Part shown: in pieces, positions 33,986 through 41,379 of the stretch | Numbering within the stretch: position 1 is the first letter of the stretch | How the letters are laid out: every line of letters starts with the position of its first letter | NCBI RefSeq assembly: GCF_014212055.1 | Contig: NZ_JACJVO010000002.1 | Location: 124,001-188,000, forward strand | DNA: 64,000 nucleotides | Source of the DNA: Cohnella zeiphila | GTDB lineage: Bacteria > Bacillota > Bacilli > Paenibacillales > Paenibacillaceae | Reading direction: 5' to 3' | Translations under genes and position numbers: made by a program | The notes under the pieces: generated by a model | Databases searched by the model: none | What the model was told of the DNA's origin: nothing | The model's input: only the letters and a program-made list of their open reading frames with translations

Positions 33986-35620
33986 TCATGGGAAAACCAG
34001 TCGGTGTCCCCCCGTCACATCATATGGGACTTCCTTCCAAACTTCCAGCCACTCCGGCCCATACCGGTTCAAAAAGTGAATCGCGCCAAGCACCCGCTCC
34101 TGCGGTTTCCCCTGCGGCTGCAACGCTGCGCTCATTTGGTCCCACTGCTTCAAAGCCGACTCGTGCCGTTTGGCCAAGACGTCGGTCGCCCGCTTCTCCA
34201 AATAGGCGATCTGGTCCAAAATTCGCTCGCGGTTGTTCTCGCCAAGCCGCTTCAGGTCCGGCTGCACGGCGGCAAGCGTCTCGAGCAGCGGCGCATACAG
34301 GTCGGCGAACTGCCTTCGAACGTCGCCGAACCGATCTTCCAGCCGCCAATCGTCCTGCCGGGCCAACCAGTCCGCTTTCAGCTTCGCCCCATCCTCCATA
34401 ACGGATTCCGCGTCGACTTCGTATTTCTCCAGCAGCTTGACGATGCCCGGATCGACGAACGTAAACGACTGTCTGGGCAGCAGCAGCGGAAGCGACATGC
34501 CGAATGAGGCGAACGCCGGCCCCAGCACGCCCCAATAGGCCAGCTCGGACGGACCGAGAACGGTGGCGAGCACGGGGAGCGCGTATTCCTGCATCAACGG
34601 CCGGGTCAAGGCATTGTTGCTCAGACGGTCCGGGGAACGCTCCGCCATTTCGAGCAGCTCGTCGCATGTCAACGATAGCTCATCCTTGCGGTCGCCGTAG
34701 TTGCCGTCCTTCTTATACAGAAGAAGCCGGCCCGAGTCGCCGTGCACGAACAAATTCGCGCACCCTTTCGCCGCCTCCGCCTGAATCGGCAGCCCCAGCT
34801 CGCGAACCTGCATCTCTCCTTCTTTTAAAGAAGATTCCAGTTCGTCGTTCCGTTCGATCAGCCGGCGGAAAAACGCTCCTTCCTGCGATCGGAGCTCCGG
34901 ATCGTCCGCGTCGAGCAGGACAAGTCCCTCCGAGCCGAACCATTCCGACAATAGGCGGGCGAACGCCAGCGTTAAGGTCGGTTCGTCCTCCGTGTGCGAC
35001 CGAATCTTCTCGATCCAGAACGGCTTATGTTCCGTATCGGGAAGCTCCGCCGCCAACTCCTCGATCGCTTCGTTCCATTGCTGGCGAGTAAGAGGCGTGC
35101 GACTGACGGCGTTCCGCGGGCCCTCCGGCCGTTCGATCCGGATTCTCTTCGGCGCTCCGTCTTGGCCGGCGACGTAAACATGGTTCGCTTCGTCGTAATC
35201 GTGGTCCTCTCCCGCGATCCAGAACACGGGCACGACCGGCCGCTGCAGCAATTCGCGCGCATATTTCGCCGCCTGAATGACGGTCAACGCTTTATAGACA
35301 ATGAGGAGCGCTCCTCCGAACAGTCCCGCTTGCTGGCCTCCGACGACCGCCAGTGCGTTCCCGCTCGCAAGTTCGTCAATCGACCGATCGACCTCCGCGC
35401 TCGGCTTCAGCCGGCGTTGGTAGGCTCTCAGCGCCCCGGCCAGCCGGGAACGATCCATTCGGCCGGCTTCCGTCCGGTCGAGCGCTTCCGCCCGAAGCCT
35501 CCAATCGGATGGATGGGAAGGATGGGATCCGAACAGTCCGCATACGCCAGCTTCTCCCTTCCGGTATCGTTCAGCCAGAGAAGAGAGAGAGGACGACCCT
35601 TCCAGTGTGGTCAAATTCAT
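33986..35620 (-). CDS. bshC: Putative cysteine ligase BshC (bacillithiol synthesis)
   Basis: A protein of 544 residues of the YllA/BshC family, the last step of bacillithiol synthesis, adding Cys to GlcN-malate. Recognisable blocks are VGGQQAGLFGGALLIVYKALTVIQAA, VPVFWIAGEDHDYDEANHV and the C-terminal coiled coil. In Bacillus bshC lies just upstream of mraZ; here ahcY and the DUF4349 gene come between. GGAGG precedes the ATG at 35620. Confidence 0.93.
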   Translation of the reverse strand: MNLTTLEGSSSLSSLAERYRKGEAGVCGLFGSHPSHPSDWRLRAEALDRTEAGRMDRSRLAGALRAYQRRLKPSAEVDRSIDELASGNALAVVGGQQAGLFGGALLIVYKALTVIQAAKYARELLQRPVVPVFWIAGEDHDYDEANHVYVAGQDGAPKRIRIERPEGPRNAVSRTPLTRQQWNEAIEELAAELPDTEHKPFWIEKIRSHTEDEPTLTLAFARLLSEWFGSEGLVLLDADDPELRSQEGAFFRRLIERNDELESSLKEGEMQVRELGLPIQAEAAKGCANLFVHGDSGRLLLYKKDGNYGDRKDELSLTCDELLEMAERSPDRLSNNALTRPLMQEYALPVLATVLGPSELAYWGVLGPAFASFGMSLPLLLPRQSFTFVDPGIVKLLEKYEVDAESVMEDGAKLKADWLARQDDWRLEDRFGDVRRQFADLYAPLLETLAAVQPDLKRLGENNRERILDQIAYLEKRATDVLAKRHESALKQWDQMSAALQPQGKPQERVLGAIHFLNRYGPEWLEVWKEVPYDVTGGHRLVFP

Positions 35621-35828
35621 TTAAAGGGGCCTCCCAACAATCGAAGTAACAGATCAAACTTGATTGTACATGAAGGAACTGTTTTCGGCAAAGAGGAAAA
35701 GCTGCGTTTCTTTCTCCCGAGCCTCTTTATCCTCTGACTCGCGTGCAACTCTCTTCTCACTTCTCTTTTCCCGTCTCCAGCTTCCTCGCTGGATCAGGCT
35801 TCTCCCGGCCTCAATCTTCTTTTCTCGT
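35621..35828. other. Pyrimidine-rich leader region upstream of bshC
   Basis: Roughly 35700-35828 is strongly C/T-biased on the plus strand (purine-rich on the bshC sense strand). No reading frame with a ribosome-binding site and no clear hairpin. It presumably contains the bshC promoter, which I could not place. Confidence 0.4.
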
Positions 35829-35830
35829 AA

Positions 35831-35911
35831 TTACCTACTATCCCATCGGCTCAGTCGCCCGCCCGGCTCTATCTTCCGACGGCTCGATTACCTACTATCC
35901 CATCGGTTCAG
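35831..35911 (+). repeat. Two copies of the 24-bp repeat (left group)
   Basis: Copies at 35831-35854 and 35888-35911 share TTACC followed by TACTATCCCATCGG, then CTCAG or TTCAG (one mismatch). Start-to-start distance is 57 bases. They lie between bshC and the transposase-like gene. Confidence 0.9.
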
Positions 35912-35989
35912 GGCGAGACTTTCGAAGCGAAAAAGCTCCGAATCGTCGCAATTACATATCGCCAATGACAAGCTTATGGTATTGAAATG

Positions 35990-36025
35990 AGAACAAATGT
36001 TTGCTAAAATAAGAACGTAAGTTCG
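35990..36025 (+). promoter_or_regulatory. Two LexA (SOS)-type operator boxes
   Basis: AGAACAAATGTTTG (35990-36003) and AGAACGTAAGTTCG (36012-36025) both fit the Gram-positive LexA pattern GAAC-N4-GTTY with G following. Their starts are 22 bases apart, two helix turns. The first overlaps the -35 region and the second fills the spacer of the promoter of the transposase-like gene. Confidence 0.65.
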
Positions 36026-36031
36026 TATAAT
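36001..36031 (+). promoter_or_regulatory. Promoter of the transposase-like gene
   Basis: TTGCTA (36001-36006) and a perfect TATAAT (36026-36031) with a 19-base spacer, followed by AAGGTGG before the ATG at 36053. Confidence 0.55.
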
Positions 36032-36052
36032 TTAAAAAGGTGGCGGCTTTCT

Positions 36053-36982
36053 ATGGTCCCTTTACCTTCGTTTGCGGAGTTTTGCCGGCATTTTGCGAAC
36101 GAGGACGCTTGCGTTCAAGCTTTATTCCATTCCAGATGGCCTGAAGGATTTCGGTGCCCCGATTGCCGATGCGAACATTATTATTTGATTCGGACGCGCC
36201 GGCTTCCTTTGTACGAATGCATCTCCTGCGGCCGTCAAACTTCCTTAACCGCCGGAACCGTAATGGAGAAAAGCCGCACGGCTCTGACTCGTTGGTTCCA
36301 AGCGTTTTATTTGCTCTCTCAGCCCTCCGGCATCAGCTCCATGGCTCTCTCCGAAATTATTGGCGTAACTTATAAAACCGCTTGGCATATCTCACACAAG
36401 ATTCGCCACGCCATGCATCTCGACGAGATCGGCCGCTTGCTCTCCGGGAATGTTCGCGTCGAGGCTTTTACTTATGGCTCGGCGTTGTTTGCGGACGGCA
36501 TTCAGCCGCTTCTGATCGGAGGTTCCTTCGACTCGGAGGGCAAGCTGAATCATGTCAAAATCGAACAGCCTCATCCCGATTATATCGACCATCAGGCCAG
36601 ATTTATTTTCCCGTCGGGAATCAACGCTTTTGTTCAAAATCATGTTGAACCCGAAGCACAGATCACACAAGTGAAACGCATGGCAAAATCGCATCCGTCC
36701 CTTCTTCCTCTCAGGCTTCGGTTAAATCTATGGTTGAACGATACTTTTTTCGGCATTGGGGCCAAGCACTTGCAGGCGTATGCAGACGAGTTCTGCTATC
36801 GCTTGAACCAAACTTTTCGAAGGGTTTCTCCTATTGAATCCCTTCTTCAACATTGTGCAGCCTCGCCAGCGCTTGTTTACAAGGAATTGACCCGCAGCCG
36901 CCCCGTGCTCCCTCCCGCTTGGCTTACTTTCGGAAGCAGAAGCAGGTGGAAGAGCTACCATCAAGTTCAGTGGTTGAATTAA
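36053..36982 (+). CDS. IS1595-like transposase-derived protein, catalytic core eroded
   Basis: A protein of 309 residues, frame intact. N-terminal zinc ribbon: CPDC (35-38) and CISC (56-59), then TSLTAGTVMEKSRTALTRWF and GVTYKTAWHISHKIRHAM, typical of IS1595/ISXO2 transposases. The C-terminal block AKHLQAYADEFCYRLN matches the usual KHLQxYLDEFxYRFN. In between the expected catalytic residues are missing: the VDExY position reads VEAFTYG, the SDG position reads TQV (about 205-207), and GTYHG reads DTFFG. The region before the C-terminal block is shortened. It is likely unable to transpose; an intact frame suggests a retained DNA-binding role or recent decay. Flanked by inverted 24-bp repeats; promoter carries LexA-like boxes. 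Confidence 0.8.
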   Translation: MVPLPSFAEFCRHFANEDACVQALFHSRWPEGFRCPDCRCEHYYLIRTRRLPLYECISCGRQTSLTAGTVMEKSRTALTRWFQAFYLLSQPSGISSMALSEIIGVTYKTAWHISHKIRHAMHLDEIGRLLSGNVRVEAFTYGSALFADGIQPLLIGGSFDSEGKLNHVKIEQPHPDYIDHQARFIFPSGINAFVQNHVEPEAQITQVKRMAKSHPSLLPLRLRLNLWLNDTFFGIGAKHLQAYADEFCYRLNQTFRRVSPIESLLQHCAASPALVYKELTRSRPVLPPAWLTFGSRSRWKSYHQVQWLN

Positions 36983-37069
36983 AATCGTTCGAATTGGAAA
37001 ATCGGCGTTTCTCTTATTGCACTACTGCCGATTTCTGACGCTTTCTGCTCATAGTCGCCAATAGCTTCC

Positions 37070-37234
37070 CTGAGGCAATGGGATAATAGGTTACTTCCGA
37101 TTCCCGCGCTTATCCTGATGCGATGGGATAGTAGGTTACTCGCACAACCGCAGCCGACTGCCGCCGACTGAGCCGATGGGATAATAGGTAACGCTTCATG
37201 AATGCGACCACTGAGCCGATGGGATAGTAGGTAA
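37070..37234 (-). repeat. Four copies of the 24-bp repeat (right group, inverted)
   Basis: Copies at 37070-37094, 37115-37139, 37168-37191 and 37211-37234 read CTGAGCCGATGGGATA(G/A)TAGG then TAA; the two nearest the gene are more diverged and carry one extra base near the end (GGTTAC). Start-to-start distances are 45, 53 and 43 bases. All point opposite to the left group. Confidence 0.9.
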
Positions 37235-37270
37235 TTTGGCAAAAAGAACATTCGCACCCGAACCGCGATT

Positions 37271-37306
37271 AAAAAAGAGGCGCCAGAGAGAAATTCTCGG
37301 GCACCT
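37271..37306 (-). terminator. Terminator of the opp operon
   Basis: Minus strand AGGTGCC pairs with GGCGCCT (inner GAGA/TCTC pairing), followed by CTTTTTTAATC, just past the oppF stop. Confidence 0.8.
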
Positions 37307-37310
37307 GGTA

Positions 37311-38387
37311 TTAAGCGTAATGGCACGAAGCCCAGTGGGCCGGGGATACTTCGCGGAAAGCGGGAACTTCGGCCGCGCATTTCTCGGTGGCGTAAGGACA
37401 GCGGGTGCGGAAAGGACAGCCGCTGGGAGGGTTCACCGGGCTGGGAAGATCGCCGGACAGAACGATCCGCTCCTTCTGGGCTTCCACTTGCGGGTCGGGG
37501 ACCGGGATGGCGGATAAAAGCGCCTGCGTATAAGGGTGCTTCGGATTGGCGTACAGTTCCGAGCTCTCGGCCAACTCGACCAGCTTGCCCAAGTACATAA
37601 CGGCGACACGGTCGCTGATATGCTTTACCATGGACAGGTCGTGGGCGATAAACAAGTAAGTCAAGCCGAGCGATCGCTGCAACTCCTGCAGCAGGTTGAC
37701 CACCTGGGCTTGAATGGAGACGTCCAAGGCGGAGATCGGTTCGTCGCAGACGATCAGCTTGGGATCGGCGGCGAGCGCCCGGGCGATGCCGATCCGCTGC
37801 CGCTGTCCGCCGGAAAATTCATGCGGATAGCGGGAAGCGTGCTCGGAGCGAAGTCCGACCCGCTCCAGCAGCTCTTCGACCTTGCGGCGGCGCTCTTTGC
37901 CGCTGCCCGCCAGATGATGAATGTCAAGCGGCTCGGCGATAATGTCGGCGATGCTGAACCGGGGGTTCAAGGAAGCGTATGGATCTTGGAAGATCATCGC
38001 CATCTCCCGACGCAGACGCTTCAGCTCGGTCCCTTTCATATCGTAAATATTGCGCCCTTCGAACCGTGTCGCGCCGGACGTCGGCTCGTACAAGCGCATG
38101 ATCGTCCGGCCCGCCGTCGATTTGCCGCAGCCGGACTCGCCCACGATGCCCAATGTCTCGCCTTTTCCTACGGTCAGCGAGAGATCATTGACCGCCTTGA
38201 GGGTCTGTCCGCCGCCTACGGAGAAAAACTTGCTGAGCCGTTCCACTTCAAGCAGCGGAGTCGCCCCGCCTCCGATCGGACGGACGTGAGATTGCCCGGA
38301 CGATTGCCCGGACAATGGGACGATCGACTTGCGAGAAGGCCCGGGCGATTGAGCGGTCGGTTTGGAATTAACGTTTTGCGGTTTCAT
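37311..38387 (-). CDS. oppF: Oligopeptide/dipeptide ABC transporter ATPase, OppF/DppF type
   Basis: About 358 residues. Walker A is GESGCGKST, signature FSGGQRQR, Walker B LIVCDEP. The C-terminal oligopeptide-transporter domain holds the Cys cluster [15 protein letters not shown] that usually binds an iron-sulfur cluster. An N-terminal extension of about 45 residues rich in Ser, Pro and Gln precedes the ATPase domain and is not usual. The ATG at 38387 has AAGGAGGTG upstream and overlaps oppD by 20 bases. Confidence 0.92.
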   Translation of the reverse strand: MKPQNVNSKPTAQSPGPSRKSIVPLSGQSSGQSHVRPIGGGATPLLEVERLSKFFSVGGGQTLKAVNDLSLTVGKGETLGIVGESGCGKSTAGRTIMRLYEPTSGATRFEGRNIYDMKGTELKRLRREMAMIFQDPYASLNPRFSIADIIAEPLDIHHLAGSGKERRRKVEELLERVGLRSEHASRYPHEFSGGQRQRIGIARALAADPKLIVCDEPISALDVSIQAQVVNLLQELQRSLGLTYLFIAHDLSMVKHISDRVAVMYLGKLVELAESSELYANPKHPYTQALLSAIPVPDPQVEAQKERIVLSGDLPSPVNPPSGCPFRTRCPYATEKCAAEVPAFREVSPAHWASCHYA

Positions 38388-39378
38388 GGCGCACCTCCTT
38401 GGCGAGCGGATGATGCAGCCAGCATTTGGCTGTTTGGCCGGATTGTCCGACGGGAAGCAGCTCGGGATCGTGATCGACGCAGACGCCCATCGCTTCATCG
38501 CATCGGGCGCAGAAGGCGCATCCCTGCGGAGGGACGAGCAGGTCGGGAGGCGTACCGACGATCGGGACGAGCGGCTCGCCTTTCGGCTGGTCCAGTCGCG
38601 GCATCGAACGAAGCAGGCCGCGAGTATACGGGTGCTGTGGAGAACGGAAGATGTCCCACTTCGTTCCCGTCTCGACGACCTGGCCGCCGTACATGACAAT
38701 GACGCGGTCGCAGAAATCGGCCACGACGCCCAGGTCATGGGTGATGAGAATGATCGACGTTCCGAAGCGCTCCTGCAAATCTTTCATCAAACGCATGATT
38801 TGCGCTTGGATCGTCACGTCAAGAGCGGTGGTCGGCTCGTCGGCAATGAGCAGCGCCGGATTGCAGGAGAGCGCGATCGCGATCATCGCCCGCTGCCTCA
38901 TTCCTCCGGAGAAGGAGTGGGGATACTGCGAGAAGCGGTCTTCCGGATTCGGAATGCCGACCAGCTTCAGCAGTTCCAGCGCTCGCGCGCGGGCTGCCTG
39001 ACGGCTTGCTCCTTGATGTTTAATAAGGCCTTCGGTAATCTGGTGGCCGATCGTCAAGGTCGGATTGAGCGATGTCATCGGATCCTGAAAGATCATCCCG
39101 ATCTCTTTGCCCCGAACGGATTCCATCTCGCGCTCGGACAGTTCCAGCAGGTTCCGGCCCATGAAGGTGATGGAACCTTGCTTGACGAACGAAGGCGGGC
39201 TGGGCAGCAGCCGCATGATGCTCTGCGCGGTTACGCTCTTGCCGGAACCGGACTCGCCGACGATCGCAATCGCCTCGCCCTTCCTCACTTCGAAGTCGAC
39301 GCCGCGAACCGCTTGCACCTCTCCGCCCCGAGCCCGAAACGATATGTGCAAATCTTCCACGCGAAGAATGCTGTCCAT
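38368..39378 (-). CDS. oppD: Oligopeptide/dipeptide ABC transporter ATPase, OppD/DppD type
   Basis: About 336 residues. Walker [11 protein letters not shown], signature FSGGMRQR, Walker B LLIADEP, and C-terminal [15 protein letters not shown]. It pairs with OppF to power OppBC. The ATG at 39378 has GGAGGTGACGAG in front; the 30-codon upstream frame lacks homology. Confidence 0.93.
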   Translation of the reverse strand: MDSILRVEDLHISFRARGGEVQAVRGVDFEVRKGEAIAIVGESGSGKSVTAQSIMRLLPSPPSFVKQGSITFMGRNLLELSEREMESVRGKEIGMIFQDPMTSLNPTLTIGHQITEGLIKHQGASRQAARARALELLKLVGIPNPEDRFSQYPHSFSGGMRQRAMIAIALSCNPALLIADEPTTALDVTIQAQIMRLMKDLQERFGTSIILITHDLGVVADFCDRVIVMYGGQVVETGTKWDIFRSPQHPYTRGLLRSMPRLDQPKGEPLVPIVGTPPDLLVPPQGCAFCARCDEAMGVCVDHDPELLPVGQSGQTAKCWLHHPLAKEVRHETAKR

Positions 39379-39406
39379 CTCGTCACCTCCTAACGGAAAA
39401 TGTGAT

Positions 39407-40336
39407 TCACTTCTTGAGCTTTGGATCGAACGCGTCTCGGAGACCGTCTCCGAACACGTTGAATGCAAGCATGGTCAAGCTGATGAGCACGGCCGGGAAC
39501 GCCATCTGCCACGGGTACAGCGTGAAGCTGGTCAGCGAATCGTTGATCATCGTCCCCCACGAAGCCGCCGGCGATTGCACGCCGAGACCCAGGAAACTGA
39601 GGAACGCTTCGGAGAAGATCGCGGACGGCACGGTCAGCGTCAATGTGACGATAATCGGCCCCAACGTATTGGGAATCAGATGCTTGAACAGCATTCGAGC
39701 CCCGCCTGCTCCCATCGACCGGGCAGCCAGCACGTACTCCTGGTTTTTCAGCTGCATAATCTGTCCGCGAACGATCCAACTCATGTTGATCCAGCCGGTA
39801 ACCGACAGAGCGAGAATGATCGTCCACATGCTAGGCTCCAGCACGACGAGAAGCAGAATCACGACAAGCAAGTACGGAATGGAATACAATATTTCCGAAA
39901 TCTTGTTCATCGCTTCGTCGGTTCGGCCTCCGACGTAGCCCATTATGCCGCCATAGACGATTCCGATGACAAGGTCGATCATCGCGGCAGCCAGCCCGAC
40001 GGTCAATGAAATTCTCGCTCCCATCCAGATTCGGGAAAACAGATCGCGCCCGAGGCTGTCGGTCCCGAACCAATATTCGGAGGAAGGCGGCTCGTTCGTA
40101 TGGTCGAGATTGTTCGTGTAGTAATCGTGGGGAGACACGAGCGGTCCTACGATCGCCATGATCGCCAGCAGCACGAGGAACACGACGCCGCTCATCGCCA
40201 GCTTGCTAGACGCCAGACGACGCAGCACGTCGCGCCAGACCGGAACGCTCTCGCCGGCGAGCGTCTCGGCGGGCGGCCGAAACGACAGTTTCCGGAACAT
40301 CTCTTTGGTCAGCCCGTTCGCGCGAGTGTCCTTCAT
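39407..40336 (-). CDS. oppC: Oligopeptide ABC transporter permease OppC
   Basis: A protein of 309 residues. It has a cytoplasmic N-terminus, six membrane segments, an OppC N-domain (LASSKLAMSGVVFLVLLAIMAI...HDYY), and the EAA loop AARSMGAGGARMLFKHLIPN. Overlaps oppB by four bases (ATGA). Confidence 0.94.
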   Translation of the reverse strand: MKDTRANGLTKEMFRKLSFRPPAETLAGESVPVWRDVLRRLASSKLAMSGVVFLVLLAIMAIVGPLVSPHDYYTNNLDHTNEPPSSEYWFGTDSLGRDLFSRIWMGARISLTVGLAAAMIDLVIGIVYGGIMGYVGGRTDEAMNKISEILYSIPYLLVVILLLVVLEPSMWTIILALSVTGWINMSWIVRGQIMQLKNQEYVLAARSMGAGGARMLFKHLIPNTLGPIIVTLTLTVPSAIFSEAFLSFLGLGVQSPAASWGTMINDSLTSFTLYPWQMAFPAVLISLTMLAFNVFGDGLRDAFDPKLKK

Positions 40337-41271
40337 CGCGACACCTCCTTCCGGGAACGAAATCCGATACGCGGATCTACAAATCCGTAGGCGATATCGG
40401 TCAGCAGCCGGGCGACCATCAGAATGACCGCATAGAACAGCGTAATTCCCATAATGAGCGTGTAGTCGCGGTTCGAGACGCTGTCGACGAAATACTGTCC
40501 GAGACCCGGAATGCCGAAGATCTCTTCGACGATGACGGAGCCTGTCACGATGTTGGCGGTCATCGGCCCCAAATAAGTCAGCACGGGCAGAACGGCGTTG
40601 CGCAGCGCGTGCTTCAGAATGATGACGCGATTCGGCAGCCCCTTGGCTTTCGCGGTCTTGATATACTCGGCGGTAAGCACCTCGAGCATCGTCGAACGGG
40701 TAAGTCTCGCGATGTAGGCGATCGGAAGCGAGGACAGCGCGATGACCGGTAGCACGTAATCGAGTGGTCCGTTCAGTCCCGCCACGTTGAACCAGTTCAG
40801 TTCTTCGCCGAACACGTACTGAAGCAGCGAGGCGAGCACGAAGTTCGGCACGCTGACTCCGAGTACGGCGAGCACCATCGCGGTTCCGTCGATCAGCTTC
40901 CGATGATGCATGGCCGAGACGATTCCCAAGCCGACTCCCACGATAACGGAGACGACGATGGCGAAGATGCCCAGCCGGAAGCTGAAGCCGAACGAGTCCG
41001 AAATAATGCTGCTGACGGTTCGGTACTGGCTTTTCATGGACATGCCCAGATCGAGATGAACAAGCTTCTTCAAATAAATCAAATATTGCTCCCAGACCGG
41101 CTTATCCAGCCCGTAAAAAGACATCAGCTTCGCCTTGATCTCGGGCGGCACGGCTTTCTCGGCCGTGAACGGGTCCCCGGGGATCGCCTTCATCAGAAAA
41201 AAAGTCGCCGTCGCGAGCAAAAACAAAGACAATAGGACGGATCCCAACTTGCCGCCCCAATATCGCACCAA
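40333..41271 (-). CDS. oppB: Oligopeptide ABC transporter permease OppB
   Basis: A protein of 312 residues with six membrane segments. The N-terminal LFLLATATFFLMKAIPGDPF is typical, and the EAA loop is KTAKAKGLPNRVIILKHALRNA. The likely start is TTG at 41271 with GGAGG eight bases upstream (a GTG follows directly). It is separated from oppA by a hairpin. Confidence 0.93.
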   Translation of the reverse strand: MVRYWGGKLGSVLLSLFLLATATFFLMKAIPGDPFTAEKAVPPEIKAKLMSFYGLDKPVWEQYLIYLKKLVHLDLGMSMKSQYRTVSSIISDSFGFSFRLGIFAIVVSVIVGVGLGIVSAMHHRKLIDGTAMVLAVLGVSVPNFVLASLLQYVFGEELNWFNVAGLNGPLDYVLPVIALSSLPIAYIARLTRSTMLEVLTAEYIKTAKAKGLPNRVIILKHALRNAVLPVLTYLGPMTANIVTGSVIVEEIFGIPGLGQYFVDSVSNRDYTLIMGITLFYAVILMVARLLTDIAYGFVDPRIGFRSRKEVSR

Positions 41272-41310
41272 CTCGAATCCCTCCCCTTCGGTTGCTCCGC
41301 TTGCTTCTAG

Positions 41311-41351
41311 AAAAACGGGATATGCCGGGGCTGGCCCGACATATCCCGTTT
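41311..41351 (-). terminator. Hairpin between oppA and oppB
   Basis: A 12-bp perfect stem AAACGGGATATG / CATATCCCGTTT encloses a GC-rich loop region. On the minus strand it is followed by TTCTAGAAG, so the U tail is weak. It probably acts as a partial terminator or a 3' stabiliser, allowing more binding protein than permease. Confidence 0.6.
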
Positions 41352-41379
41352 CGCCGTTTCGCCGCGGAAAGCCCCGGCG

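Larger units (their letters stand above)
35829..37236. mobile_element. Putative mobile or domesticated element: IS1595-like gene inside inverted 24-bp repeats
   Basis: The outermost repeat copies, 35829-35855 and 37210-37236, are perfect inverted repeats of each other over 27 bases, giving a 1.4-kb unit with one gene. Further copies lie just inside (one left, three right). I found no target-site duplication next to the outer repeats. The layout resembles REP sequences around a transposase gene (REPtron), but with an IS1595-like protein instead of a HUH enzyme. Confidence 0.5.

Noticed and set aside
37070-37234. CRISPR array
   Set aside because: The 24-bp repeats with 19-33 base gaps look array-like, but copies vary, gaps are irregular, copies occur in several places and orientations, and no cas gene is present.
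35829-37236. Ordinary active insertion sequence
   Set aside because: No target-site duplication next to the outer repeats, multiple internal repeat copies, and catalytic residues not recognisable.
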